DNA of 34,679 nt. Source: an uncultured Erysipelotrichaceae bacterium. GTDB lineage: Bacteria > Bacillota_I > Bacilli_A > Erysipelotrichales > Erysipelotrichaceae. The notes below the pieces were generated by a model that made no database searches, had not been told where the DNA came from, and was given only the letters and a program-made list of their open reading frames with translations. Where the stretch lies: positions 1 to 34,679 of the forward strand of contig CALNCD010000120.1 of NCBI GenBank assembly GCA_937874965.1, given 5' to 3'. Position numbers and translations under genes: made by a program. The stretch's first letter is position 1; every line of letters begins with the position of its first letter. This document shows, piece by piece, positions 23,636 through 30,077 of this stretch.

Positions 23636-24435
23636 AAAGACCGAATCGACTCCCCACGAAGACGCTTAAGAATAACCTGCGGAATCAAGCCAACAATCAG
23701 CGGTTTTATAACATATGGGAATGCCTTCGGGTAAAGATGAAGCTGTTTGAACCCTTGATGTTTCACCCAGCACTCATTAATCCGATAGCGGTAGCGTCTT
23801 CGCCGATAGGCTGTGTGATCCTCCCGAATCCAATAATCCCTGTCAGCGCAGTTTATCCCCCTGTAGCCATGCGCATAGAGCCTGAACCAAAGATCAATGT
23901 CCTCAACCCGTCTGGTCCAACGAGTATCACGATAGCCACCAACAGTTTTCAGACACCCTGCCCGAAAGAGGGTTGCGGCGTGGATGAAGGGCGGTTTAAA
24001 GCGTAAATCCATAGTATCCGGTGATTCCTTGAGAACCCGTTCACCCCAAATTCCATGATCATCGAAAAGCAGAGCATTGCATGAACACCATTCGGCTTCA
24101 GGATGCTCATGCAGAGCTTTCAGCTGATGTTCCAAGCGAAGCGGTTCACACCAGTCATCAGCATCCATGCGCATGATAAACTCCCCCGTAGCACTGCGCA
24201 AGCATTGATTCAACCCATAAGCCAATCCATGATTTCTAAGACCTGCCAGCACACGGATCCTCTTATCCGTTCTCTCAAAATCATGAAGAAATGATAGAAT
24301 ATCGTCTTTGCATCCGTCAGCATAGATTATAAATTCAAAATCACAAAAAGACTGGCTCAGTACAGAAACGATCGCTGCACGCAAAGCAGTCAGGTGACCT
24401 TGTTGATAGACACTCATAACGACACTAACTTTCAT
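23632..24435 (-). CDS. GT2-family (GT-A fold) glycosyltransferase
   Basis: 267 residues. VSVVMSVYQQGHLTALRAAIVSVLSQSF is the GT2 N-terminal pattern; FEFIIYADGCKDDI and MRMDADDWCEP supply the nucleotide- and metal-binding acidic residues; RRVEDIDLWFRL contains the catalytic ED. Uses a nucleotide-sugar donor; acceptor unknown. Starts 11 bp inside the end of the upstream GT4 gene. Confidence 0.9.
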   Translation of the reverse strand: MKVSVVMSVYQQGHLTALRAAIVSVLSQSFCDFEFIIYADGCKDDILSFLHDFERTDKRIRVLAGLRNHGLAYGLNQCLRSATGEFIMRMDADDWCEPLRLEHQLKALHEHPEAEWCSCNALLFDDHGIWGERVLKESPDTMDLRFKPPFIHAATLFRAGCLKTVGGYRDTRWTRRVEDIDLWFRLYAHGYRGINCADRDYWIREDHTAYRRRRYRYRINECWVKHQGFKQLHLYPKAFPYVIKPLIVGLIPQVILKRLRGESIRSL

Positions 24436-25492
24436 AGATCTTGATATAGTCCTTATTTACTTTCTTCGCTTCAAATCGATCAAGCCGCTCCGAACTTTTA
24501 CGGGTATACTCTAACGCAATCAGCGGATTCTGGTAAAGTTCCACGACACGAGCTGCGATGTCATCTGCATTAACTGCTTCCAGAACACCATTCACCCGAT
24601 CTTCAATTAAATCACGGCAACCTCGAATATCAGTCGCAACCACCGGTATCAAATACGCCATGGCCTCCATTACCGCAACAGGCAAGCCTTCTTGAATTGA
24701 AGTAAAAACAATGATGTCACTGTAGTTCAGAATGGACTCAATCGGCTTGATATAGCCATGAAAAATGACCGAATCCACTAATCCCCGCTCAGTGACATAT
24801 TGTTTGTATCTATCCAGATTCGGCCCATCTCCCACTAAATTCAAAACCGCATCAGGAATTGTCTTCTTGATAACGGATAACACGTCAATTGCTAAATACT
24901 GATTTTTCCGATCACTCAGTTCAGCAATATAGGTCATCTCAAACTTCTCTGAATCCTTGAAATGAAAGGACACATGGTCAACACGCTGAATCCCTACACC
25001 ATGCACCAAATGAATATGACCCGCATGGAACCGATACTGATGAGCGCAGGCGTAATCTTCTTGATTAATCAAAATGAGATCGTCTGTAACCCAGGATAGT
25101 AAATATTCGATTGTGAAATATGCCAGCCAACTGGTCAATGAGGATCCACGAAAAAAATGAAAACCATGTGCTGTGTAAACAACTTTCATCTTTTCCCTTG
25201 AAAACCAGGCAGCCAAGCGAGCCAAGACACCTCCCATAGGGGTATGGCAGTGCACAATGTCAAAGTGCTCCTGTTTCATAAGCGCCAGAAGTGCTTTGAA
25301 TGCTCCCCAGTTTCTCCTTGCAAACGGTTCACGCTGGATTCCGATATCGACATACACGACCCCATCCATCACTTCCCAGTCACCAGAACTTGCCAAATAG
25401 ACAGCATATCCTCTGTCCAGTAGATCATGAATCAATGGCATCAGGAAATTACTGAAAAAACGGCTCGTATTTGCGACAAACAGAATTTTCAT
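24425..25492 (-). CDS. GT4-type glycosyltransferase (EpsD-like)
   Basis: 355 residues. MKILFVANTSRFFSNFLMPLIHDLLDRG opens the GT-B fold in the manner of EpsD/TuaC-type enzymes; HCHTPMGGVLARLA and YTAHGFHFFRG follow, then GDGPNLDRYK and SIQEGLPVAVMEAMAYLIPVVAT, the E-x7-E donor site. I use ATG at 25490-25492 overlapping the PqqD stop (TGATG); a GTG 3 bp upstream is equally possible. Cytoplasmic, acceptor unknown. Confidence 0.9.
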   Translation of the reverse strand: MKILFVANTSRFFSNFLMPLIHDLLDRGYAVYLASSGDWEVMDGVVYVDIGIQREPFARRNWGAFKALLALMKQEHFDIVHCHTPMGGVLARLAAWFSREKMKVVYTAHGFHFFRGSSLTSWLAYFTIEYLLSWVTDDLILINQEDYACAHQYRFHAGHIHLVHGVGIQRVDHVSFHFKDSEKFEMTYIAELSDRKNQYLAIDVLSVIKKTIPDAVLNLVGDGPNLDRYKQYVTERGLVDSVIFHGYIKPIESILNYSDIIVFTSIQEGLPVAVMEAMAYLIPVVATDIRGCRDLIEDRVNGVLEAVNADDIAARVVELYQNPLIALEYTRKSSERLDRFEAKKVNKDYIKIYES

Positions 25493-25764
25493 CACTGCTC
25501 ATGGTCAATGGCATGAATTGCATTCAATTCTGAAATAAAGTCCATCACATCTGCGGATGCTACATCCTGCGAAACATCGTATGTATCAACAAGAACAGAA
25601 ACCAAATCCTCGACACTGGCTCCAGAAAGCAAACGATCCCAAAGCAAACTGCTGGATTCATTCAAATACACCAATCCACTGAAAACATCTGCAGCTTCCC
25701 CGACTGCAACAACAACATACTGATCTGCAATAAAGCGCTTTATAAACCCAGTATTAATCTTCAT
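25492..25764 (-). CDS. PqqD-family peptide-binding (RRE-type) protein
   Basis: A 90-residue stand-alone PqqD/RiPP recognition element. Typical positions are seen: VVVAVGEAADVFSGLVYLNE, SSLLWDRLLSG, SVEDLVSVLVDTYDVS and a C-terminal helix DVMDFISELNAI. Such proteins hold the leader of a ribosomal peptide and present it to modifying enzymes; in lasso clusters the equivalent B1 protein recognises the YxxP leader motif, and all six neighbouring peptides have Y-x-K-P. The ATG at 25762-25764 follows AAGGAGAAATCA and overlaps the GT-A gene by 11 bp. This gene is the strongest single indicator that the short peptides are precursors. Confidence 0.88.
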   Translation of the reverse strand: MKINTGFIKRFIADQYVVVAVGEAADVFSGLVYLNESSSLLWDRLLSGASVEDLVSVLVDTYDVSQDVASADVMDFISELNAIHAIDHEQ

Positions 25765-26683
25765 TGATTTCTCCTTCAAAAATTACCTTTTTAATTGCCT
25801 GAACATAGTAATATGAACAATACTCAGGATTATCAACCAGAACTTCATCAAATGGGGACTTCTTAATGTAATCCCCCTTAAAGAACATCTCCCCGGCATT
25901 TTTCTTCAACACACCGGCATTATGAAGAATCTTATGTTTTTCATAGTCTGATGCAGGACTCGGACTCCATGAAAAAGAAAGCTCCTCACTCCCTGCAGCT
26001 TCAATTCCAAAGTACGCGGTATTCCAAAGCAAAGCCCACATATCGCTCATCCATTTGGAAATCATAGTGTCTTTCACTCTGTCACGGTTAATCGGTAATT
26101 GCTCATACTTCAGCAGCAACAGGTAGATGGATTCACTGTCATGATAGACCTTTTCCCAAAATTCATAGGTAGGCTGTGATATCAACCATTGCGCACCCGG
26201 AGACGATTCATTGAACTTCTCGACCTGAGCCATGGATATTCCAATAACATCAGCCATTGATTCATTGTAATAGGAACCATACTGATCATTATACTGAGGC
26301 GAAATATATGATTTGCACTCGCTTCCAAGCCAGTGCTTTGCATCTACCTTAAGTTTTGAAAAATCAACCATCTCTCTGAAAATAATATCAGTGTCCAGGT
26401 AAAAATACTCCTTTGAACTCATTTCAGGGTTTTCTTTGAGAAACTGCATCCACAAATACGGACGCAATGACGACAGATAATAAGAATTTACTCGCTTATC
26501 CTTATAAATGTAACAAGTCACATGGTCGTACTTTTCTGCCAGATAAGCAGCAATCCCTTCCTCTTCCGTTTCAAGGAAAAGCAGGATTATTTCATAGTCG
26601 CCCAATGCATTCAAATTTGTTAGGTAAACCTCTAGTTCCCATTTGAATCGTGAAGACTCAGGCTGACAACTGATAAAGTACAT
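25754..26683 (-). CDS. GT-A-fold glycosyltransferase-like protein, candidate peptide O-glycosyltransferase
   Basis: 309 residues, starting at ATG 26681-26683 behind CGGAGGATCCC. Residues 1-20 (MYFISCQPESSRFKWELEVY), LRPYLWMQFL (73-82) and YFYLDTDIIF with the DxD at 97-99 form a GT-A nucleotide-sugar fold. The spacing of an N-terminal 'watch the acceptor' strand, an xRP...W..L helix and DxD recalls plant and algal peptidyl Hyp/Ser glycosyltransferases (GT95/96), but that resemblance is from memory and weak. As first gene after the Thr-rich peptides it is the best candidate to add the first sugar to them. Confidence 0.72.
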   Translation of the reverse strand: MYFISCQPESSRFKWELEVYLTNLNALGDYEIILLFLETEEEGIAAYLAEKYDHVTCYIYKDKRVNSYYLSSLRPYLWMQFLKENPEMSSKEYFYLDTDIIFREMVDFSKLKVDAKHWLGSECKSYISPQYNDQYGSYYNESMADVIGISMAQVEKFNESSPGAQWLISQPTYEFWEKVYHDSESIYLLLLKYEQLPINRDRVKDTMISKWMSDMWALLWNTAYFGIEAAGSEELSFSWSPSPASDYEKHKILHNAGVLKKNAGEMFFKGDYIKKSPFDEVLVDNPEYCSYYYVQAIKKVIFEGEINED

Positions 26684-26709
26684 GGGATCCTCCGTTCTTG
26701 ATGCCATAA

Positions 26710-26747
26710 GAATAAAGTAAGTTATCCAAAGACAACCTACTTTATTC
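26710..26747 (-). promoter_or_regulatory. Strong intercistronic hairpin between peptide and enzyme genes
   Basis: GAATAAAGTAAGTT (26710-26723) pairs with AACCTACTTTATTC (26734-26747) over 14 bp with one mismatch (a G-U pair in RNA) and a 10-base loop. No U-run follows on the minus strand, so it is not a plain terminator. It may stabilise the peptide mRNA or lower transcription of the enzymes. Confidence 0.6.
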
Positions 26748-26807
26748 ACTAAATTGTTTGATTAAGAATCAGATCAGCGCTCTTAACCACACGTATTATT
26801 CGAGTAC

Positions 26808-26921
26808 TTACGGTGTTGCCGTAGTTGTCCAAGTCGTGTACGGTGTTGAATTTCCTGACGTCCTGACGATATCACCGACTGCCAATTCAACGATTTGCAC
26901 AGATGGCTTGATGTATTCCAT
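26808..26921 (-). CDS. YxKP-DIVRTSG precursor peptide 1
   Basis: 37 residues, from ATG 26919-26921 behind AGAAAGGAACTC. The leader is MEYIKPSVQIVELAVGDIV followed by RTSG; the tail after TSG is NSTPYTTWTTTATP, the longest of the six and the only one with aromatic residues. No signal peptide or membrane segment. It is the member nearest the enzyme genes and 37 bp after peptide 2. The Thr-rich tail suggests an O-glycosylated product. Confidence 0.8.
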   Translation of the reverse strand: MEYIKPSVQIVELAVGDIVRTSGNSTPYTTWTTTATP

Positions 26922-26958
26922 GATTTGAGTTCCTTTCTTTTCGATCCGTTTGTATAGC

Positions 26959-27060
26959 TTATGCTCCTGGTGTTGTCTCAGTCGTAATTTCTCCTGAGGT
27001 GCGAACAATATCTTTCACATCCAGGTCAATTACAGAAACAGTTGGTTTAATATATCTCAT
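26959..27060 (-). CDS. YxKP-DIVRTSG precursor peptide 2
   Basis: 33 residues from ATG 27058-27060 behind AAGGAATTAAAGGG. The leader MRYIKPTVSVIDLDVKDIV is followed by RTSG and a tail EITTETTPGA, the only Gly-starting tail with acidic residues (Glu at positions 2 and 6 counting the Gly as 1). A lasso ring needs Asp/Glu at 7-9, so this does not fit. Longer in-frame readings upstream run through peptide 3 and have no ribosome site. Confidence 0.8.
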   Translation of the reverse strand: MRYIKPTVSVIDLDVKDIVRTSGEITTETTPGA

Positions 27061-27100
27061 CCCTTTAATTCCTTCCAACTTTTGTACACTTGAATCGCTC

Positions 27101-27205
27101 TTAGGGTGCGAGTGTTGTAGAGGTCGTAGTCGTTCCTGACGTCCGAACAATGTCATTCACATCCAAGTCAATCACGGAAACTGCGGGTTTTACATAGCTT
27201 TTCAT
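27101..27205 (-). CDS. YxKP-DIVRTSG precursor peptide 3
   Basis: 34 residues from ATG 27203-27205 behind AAAGGAGAA. The leader begins MKSYVKPAVSVIDLDVNDIV, with one extra residue before the Tyr, then RTSG and the tail TTTTSTTLAP. Its DLDVNDIVRTSG segment is almost identical in DNA to that of peptide 5, pointing to recent duplication. Confidence 0.8.
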   Translation of the reverse strand: MKSYVKPAVSVIDLDVNDIVRTSGTTTTSTTLAP

Positions 27206-27237
27206 TATGGAATTCTCCTTTCCTTTTCGTGTATTCT

Positions 27238-27342
27238 CTATGGATTTGGTGTTGGAGTGGTTGTCGTTGTTGTTCCAGATGTCCGGACAATATCATCAGC
27301 TGATAACTGAACCACTTCAACGGATGGCTTGATGTATTTCAT
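27238..27342 (-). CDS. YxKP-DIVRTSG precursor peptide 4
   Basis: 34 residues from ATG 27340-27342 behind AGAAAGGAATTC. Leader MKYIKPSVEVVQLSADDIV, then RTSG and the tail TTTTTTPTPNP, the most mucin-like of the set, encoded by a run of ACN codons that could change length by slippage. The -35 to leader region is identical in layout to peptide 1. Confidence 0.8.
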   Translation of the reverse strand: MKYIKPSVEVVQLSADDIVRTSGTTTTTTPTPNP

Positions 27343-27380
27343 ACCCTGAATTCCTTTCTTTTAAATGATCCAGGACTGAC

Positions 27381-27482
27381 CTACGGCCCTGGAGTTGTAC
27401 TGGTCGGCGTTATTCCTGATGTCCGAACAATGTCATTCACGTCCAGGTCAACAACCGATACTTCTGGTTTTGTATATGTCAT
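27381..27482 (-). CDS. YxKP-DIVRTSG precursor peptide 5
   Basis: 33 residues from ATG 27480-27482 behind AAAGGAGGTGATATC, a near-perfect ribosome site and the strongest of the series. Leader MTYTKPEVSVVDLDVNDIV, then RTSG and the tail ITPTSTTPGP. It is preceded by an 83-bp spacer after peptide 6 that holds two copies of ACAnTGCGTT. Confidence 0.8.
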   Translation of the reverse strand: MTYTKPEVSVVDLDVNDIVRTSGITPTSTTPGP

Positions 27483-27565
27483 GATATCACCTCCTTTAAT
27501 TTATGTGGAATCTCGACTCACATTGCGTTACGACCCACAATGCGTTTGAGCATGCTTTTTGGTTT

Positions 27566-27667
27566 CTACATAACTTCAGTAGTAGATGTCACAGACTCAC
27601 TTGAGGTCCGAACAATATCTTGGATATCAAGCTCAATGACAACTATAGTTGGTTTGATATAAACCAA
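27566..27667 (-). CDS. YxKP-DIVRTS precursor peptide 6 (promoter-proximal, divergent)
   Basis: 33 residues if started at TTG (27665-27667) behind AAGGGAGAG, which aligns its start with the other members (MVYIKPTIVVIELDIQDIV). In-frame ATGs at 27688 and 27691 would add seven or eight residues but lack a good ribosome site. Here the conserved TSG is TSS, and the tail SESVTSTTEVM lacks Pro and contains acidic residues. First gene after the promoter; possibly a diverged or non-functional copy. Confidence 0.7.
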   Translation of the reverse strand: MVYIKPTIVVIELDIQDIVRTSSESVTSTTEVM

Positions 27668-27739
27668 AGAAATCTCTCCCTTCACCATCATGAGATTTCA
27701 TAATCCATCGATAATGATTCATGATTTTTAATCTTATAA

Positions 27740-27768
27740 ATAATACCATTACAGGAATCATCAATCAA
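27740..27768 (-). promoter_or_regulatory. Promoter of the peptide operon
   Basis: TTGATT (27763-27768), 17-bp spacer, TATTAT (27740-27745) preceded by TGG (extended -10). Start expected near 27733, leaving a ~65-base leader to the first peptide gene. The leader can form an imperfect stem-loop with ATCATGA/TCATGAT arms. The first upstream gene, tatD, ends in its own terminator, so the operon probably begins here. Confidence 0.75.
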
Positions 27769-27776
27769 GAAATAAA

Positions 27777-27791
27777 TGATTATGATTCTCA
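27777..27791. promoter_or_regulatory. Fur-family-like box upstream of the peptide promoter
   Basis: TGATTATGATTCTCA agrees with the 7-1-7 Fur-type consensus TGATAATnATTATCA at 12 of 14 defined positions. It lies 8 bp upstream of the -35, and a perfect half GATAATGAT is found at 27710-27718. The region is AT-rich, so chance is possible. Confidence 0.35.
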
Positions 27792-27835
27792 TTTCTCTTA
27801 TATTTTGTATATTAAAACTTTTTTCGGACATAAAC

Positions 27836-27869
27836 AATAGAAAAGAACGTCAATCCTTATGACGTTCTT
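27836..27869 (-). terminator. Intrinsic terminator of tatD
   Basis: On the minus strand AAGAACGTC pairs with GACGTTCTT over 9 bp (loop 27852-27860) and is followed by TTTTCTATT. It overlaps the last codons of tatD and isolates the peptide operon from the backbone. Confidence 0.85.
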
Positions 27870-28647
27870 GATGAAATAGTCTTGTATAGTTTTCAGCAAT
27901 CTTATTTTTTGTCTCTTCAACTGACAGTCCTTTGAGTTCCGCAATCGCCTCAGTCACATAGACAACATATTTTGATTCATTGGGCTTTCCTCGAAATGGA
28001 TGAGGCGTCAGATAAGGAGAATCTGTTTCACTAAATAGATGTTCGATTGGAATTGCTTGAACAACTTCTTTAGGATGAACTGCATTCTTGAAAGTCAGGG
28101 GGCCTCCTAAAGAGATTTCCAACCCGGCTTTAACAAATTCTTCAGCCATTTCAGCACTCCCGCTATAACAATGCATGATTCCGCCATAAATCGGACGATG
28201 CGCCTTGACCACATCCAGGGTCTCTTGCAATGCATCCCGGGAATGAATTTCAATCGGAAGCTGCAGTTTATTCGCCAAGTCAATCTGACGGATAAAGGCA
28301 ACCTTCTGTTCAGGTTTATTATCTTCTTGCCAATGATAATCCAAACCGATTTCGCCTACTGCTACAACGCCCGGCTTCTTCAGATAACATTCTAAATCAT
28401 CATAGTCCTTATCCGTCAAGGTGCGAATATCACTGGGATGAAACCCGATCGCAATATCAAATAAGTCCGGATACTGCGCTGCAAGCTCGAAGGCATGATC
28501 AGCAACAGTCAGGGATGTGGCAATCAGGCAGATTCTCCCTACACCTGCTTCTTGTGCACGGTGTATAACCTCATTTATCGTATCTCTAAAATCATCATCT
28601 GCTAAATGTGCATGTGCATCAATATATCCAGTAATCATTGTCTTCAT
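27850..28647 (-). CDS. tatD: TatD-family metal-dependent hydrolase (DNase)
   Basis: A 265-residue TIM-barrel hydrolase of the TatD/YcfH/YabD family. Metal ligands are visible as DAHAHLAD (HxH), GEIGLDYHW (Glu), EIHSRDA (His), HCYSGS (His) and ETDSPYL (Asp). Family members have 3'-5' exonuclease or other hydrolase activity. It follows mnmE by 45 bp. In Bacillus the next gene is yabE; here the accessory island intervenes. Confidence 0.95.
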   Translation of the reverse strand: MKTMITGYIDAHAHLADDDFRDTINEVIHRAQEAGVGRICLIATSLTVADHAFELAAQYPDLFDIAIGFHPSDIRTLTDKDYDDLECYLKKPGVVAVGEIGLDYHWQEDNKPEQKVAFIRQIDLANKLQLPIEIHSRDALQETLDVVKAHRPIYGGIMHCYSGSAEMAEEFVKAGLEISLGGPLTFKNAVHPKEVVQAIPIEHLFSETDSPYLTPHPFRGKPNESKYVVYVTEAIAELKGLSVEETKNKIAENYTRLFHQERHKD

Positions 28648-28692
28648 TTGAGGTCCGCATCCAATAAAATAGTCCGCTTTCCCGTTTCCTTT

Positions 28693-30033
28693 CTATTTCC
28701 CCAAGCAGAATCGACTGAAAATTTCATCCAGAACGTTCACATTTTCGCGATTGCCGACCAGGATTGACGCAAGCTCGACGTATGATTCGTTAAGATCAAT
28801 CGTCACAAGATCCAGTTCAAACTCAGACTGCATGGATTGGATGGCCCTCTCCATGGCCAGGTAGCTCCTCTTTGCTGCACCGATCTGCCGTTGATTTACA
28901 AGCGTCGGCGTTTTCAAGGCAATTTGATGACGTGCATAGCGATCATTAATCGTATCAACCAAGCTGTGAACATCTTTTGACAACGCACTGATTTGCAGGC
29001 CGATAGGTTCAATGCAGAGTCGATCGGCTTTATTGGTAATCAGAATCCGCTCTTTGTCCTGTGTTAACCTCAGAAGTTCATCATCTTCGGCGGTCAGCTG
29101 CTGTGACCCGTCAAAGACAACCAGAACCAGCTCTGCCTCGTCAAGTGCTTTGCGGCTTCGTTCGATACCGATCTGTTCAACCTTATCTTCAGTCTCGCGA
29201 ATCCCGGCAGTGTCGATCAAATGAAGATCAATGTTCTTCAATCGTATCCATCCTTCAACTAAGTCCCGGGTTGTTCCTGGAACTTCTGTAACAATTGCCT
29301 TATCGTCATCAAGCAAGGCATTCAGCAAGCTGCTCTTTCCAACGTTGGGCCGGCCAAGAATTACGGTCTTGACACCATCACGCATAATACGCCCAGAAGA
29401 GGAGGTATCAATGACTGCCTTCAATTGCGCAAGAAACGCCTTGGCTTGAGGAAGCACTCGTTGATTTGTCAACATTTCAACATCGTCATACTCCGGATAA
29501 TCAATATTGACTTCTATCGTCGCAATAATCGTAATCAACTCTTCCAATAAAGGATCAATCAACGGCTTAAGCGCTCCTTGTAATCCATTGACTGCTAGCT
29601 GGGCCGAATTCTTTGAACGTGCTTCAATTAGGTCCATTGTTGCTTCTGCCTGGGTCAGGTCTATACGCCCATTCAGCATCGCCCGTTCTGTAAATTCCCC
29701 AGGTTGAGCCAGCCGTGCACCCAATGACAGGCAAAGAGCCAAAATTTCCTGGGTAATAAGTATCCCTCCATGGCAGTTTATCTCAACGACATCTTCACAG
29801 GTAAATGAATTCGGTGCGCAAAAAAGGCTGACCAATACTTCATCAACAACTTGATGCGTGATCGGATCGATCAAGTGACCATAGGTTATCGTATGCGATG
29901 GCCGCTCGGAAAGTTTCTTGGAAAAAAGCCGGTCTGCAATATCAATGGCTTCAGGTCCGCTTAGTCGAACAATGGAAATTGCGCTTTCTTGAAGTGCTGT
30001 CGAAATTGCGACGATGGTATCAATTAAATTCAT
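28693..30033 (-). CDS. mnmE: tRNA uridine-5-carboxymethylaminomethyl modification GTPase MnmE
   Basis: 446 residues from ATG 30031-30033 (MNLIDTIVAISTALQESAIS). MnmE with MnmG makes cmnm5U34 in tRNAs. Seen: the folate-binding N-terminal domain, the GTPase motifs GRPNVGKSS, VTEVPGTTRD, DTAG and ITNKAD, and the C-terminal FSRFCLGK (CxGK). mnmG, often adjacent, is not in the window. There is no clear ribosome site, and TATAAT ends 6 bp before the ATG, so the mRNA is predicted leaderless. Confidence 0.96.
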   Translation of the reverse strand: MNLIDTIVAISTALQESAISIVRLSGPEAIDIADRLFSKKLSERPSHTITYGHLIDPITHQVVDEVLVSLFCAPNSFTCEDVVEINCHGGILITQEILALCLSLGARLAQPGEFTERAMLNGRIDLTQAEATMDLIEARSKNSAQLAVNGLQGALKPLIDPLLEELITIIATIEVNIDYPEYDDVEMLTNQRVLPQAKAFLAQLKAVIDTSSSGRIMRDGVKTVILGRPNVGKSSLLNALLDDDKAIVTEVPGTTRDLVEGWIRLKNIDLHLIDTAGIRETEDKVEQIGIERSRKALDEAELVLVVFDGSQQLTAEDDELLRLTQDKERILITNKADRLCIEPIGLQISALSKDVHSLVDTINDRYARHQIALKTPTLVNQRQIGAAKRSYLAMERAIQSMQSEFELDLVTIDLNESYVELASILVGNRENVNVLDEIFSRFCLGK

Positions 30034-30039
30034 ACCATC

Positions 30040-30068
30040 ATTATAGTCAATGTGACCGGATTCCTCAA
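30040..30068 (-). promoter_or_regulatory. Promoter of mnmE, predicted leaderless
   Basis: TTGAGG (30063-30068), 17 bp, TATAAT (30040-30045), then six bases and the ATG, placing +1 on the A of the start codon. Confidence 0.7.
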
Positions 30069-30077
30069 TCAAATCAC

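Noticed and set aside
21445..25492. Conventional capsule or exopolysaccharide locus
   Set aside because: No initiating phosphoglycosyltransferase, Wzx flippase or tyrosine-kinase regulator is present, while PqqD, S26 peptidase and precursor-like peptides are. A polysaccharide role for some genes cannot be excluded.
26800..27670. Regularly repeated ~100-bp units suggestive of a CRISPR array or satellite
   Set aside because: Each unit is an intact small ORF with its own ribosome site, and similarity is at the coding level (leader) with variable tails; there is no short exact repeat with equal spacers.
17600..27700. Ordinary lasso-peptide gene cluster
   Set aside because: No B2 transglutaminase-like protease and no asparagine-synthetase-like cyclase were found, and the tails lack an acidic residue at ring positions 7-9.
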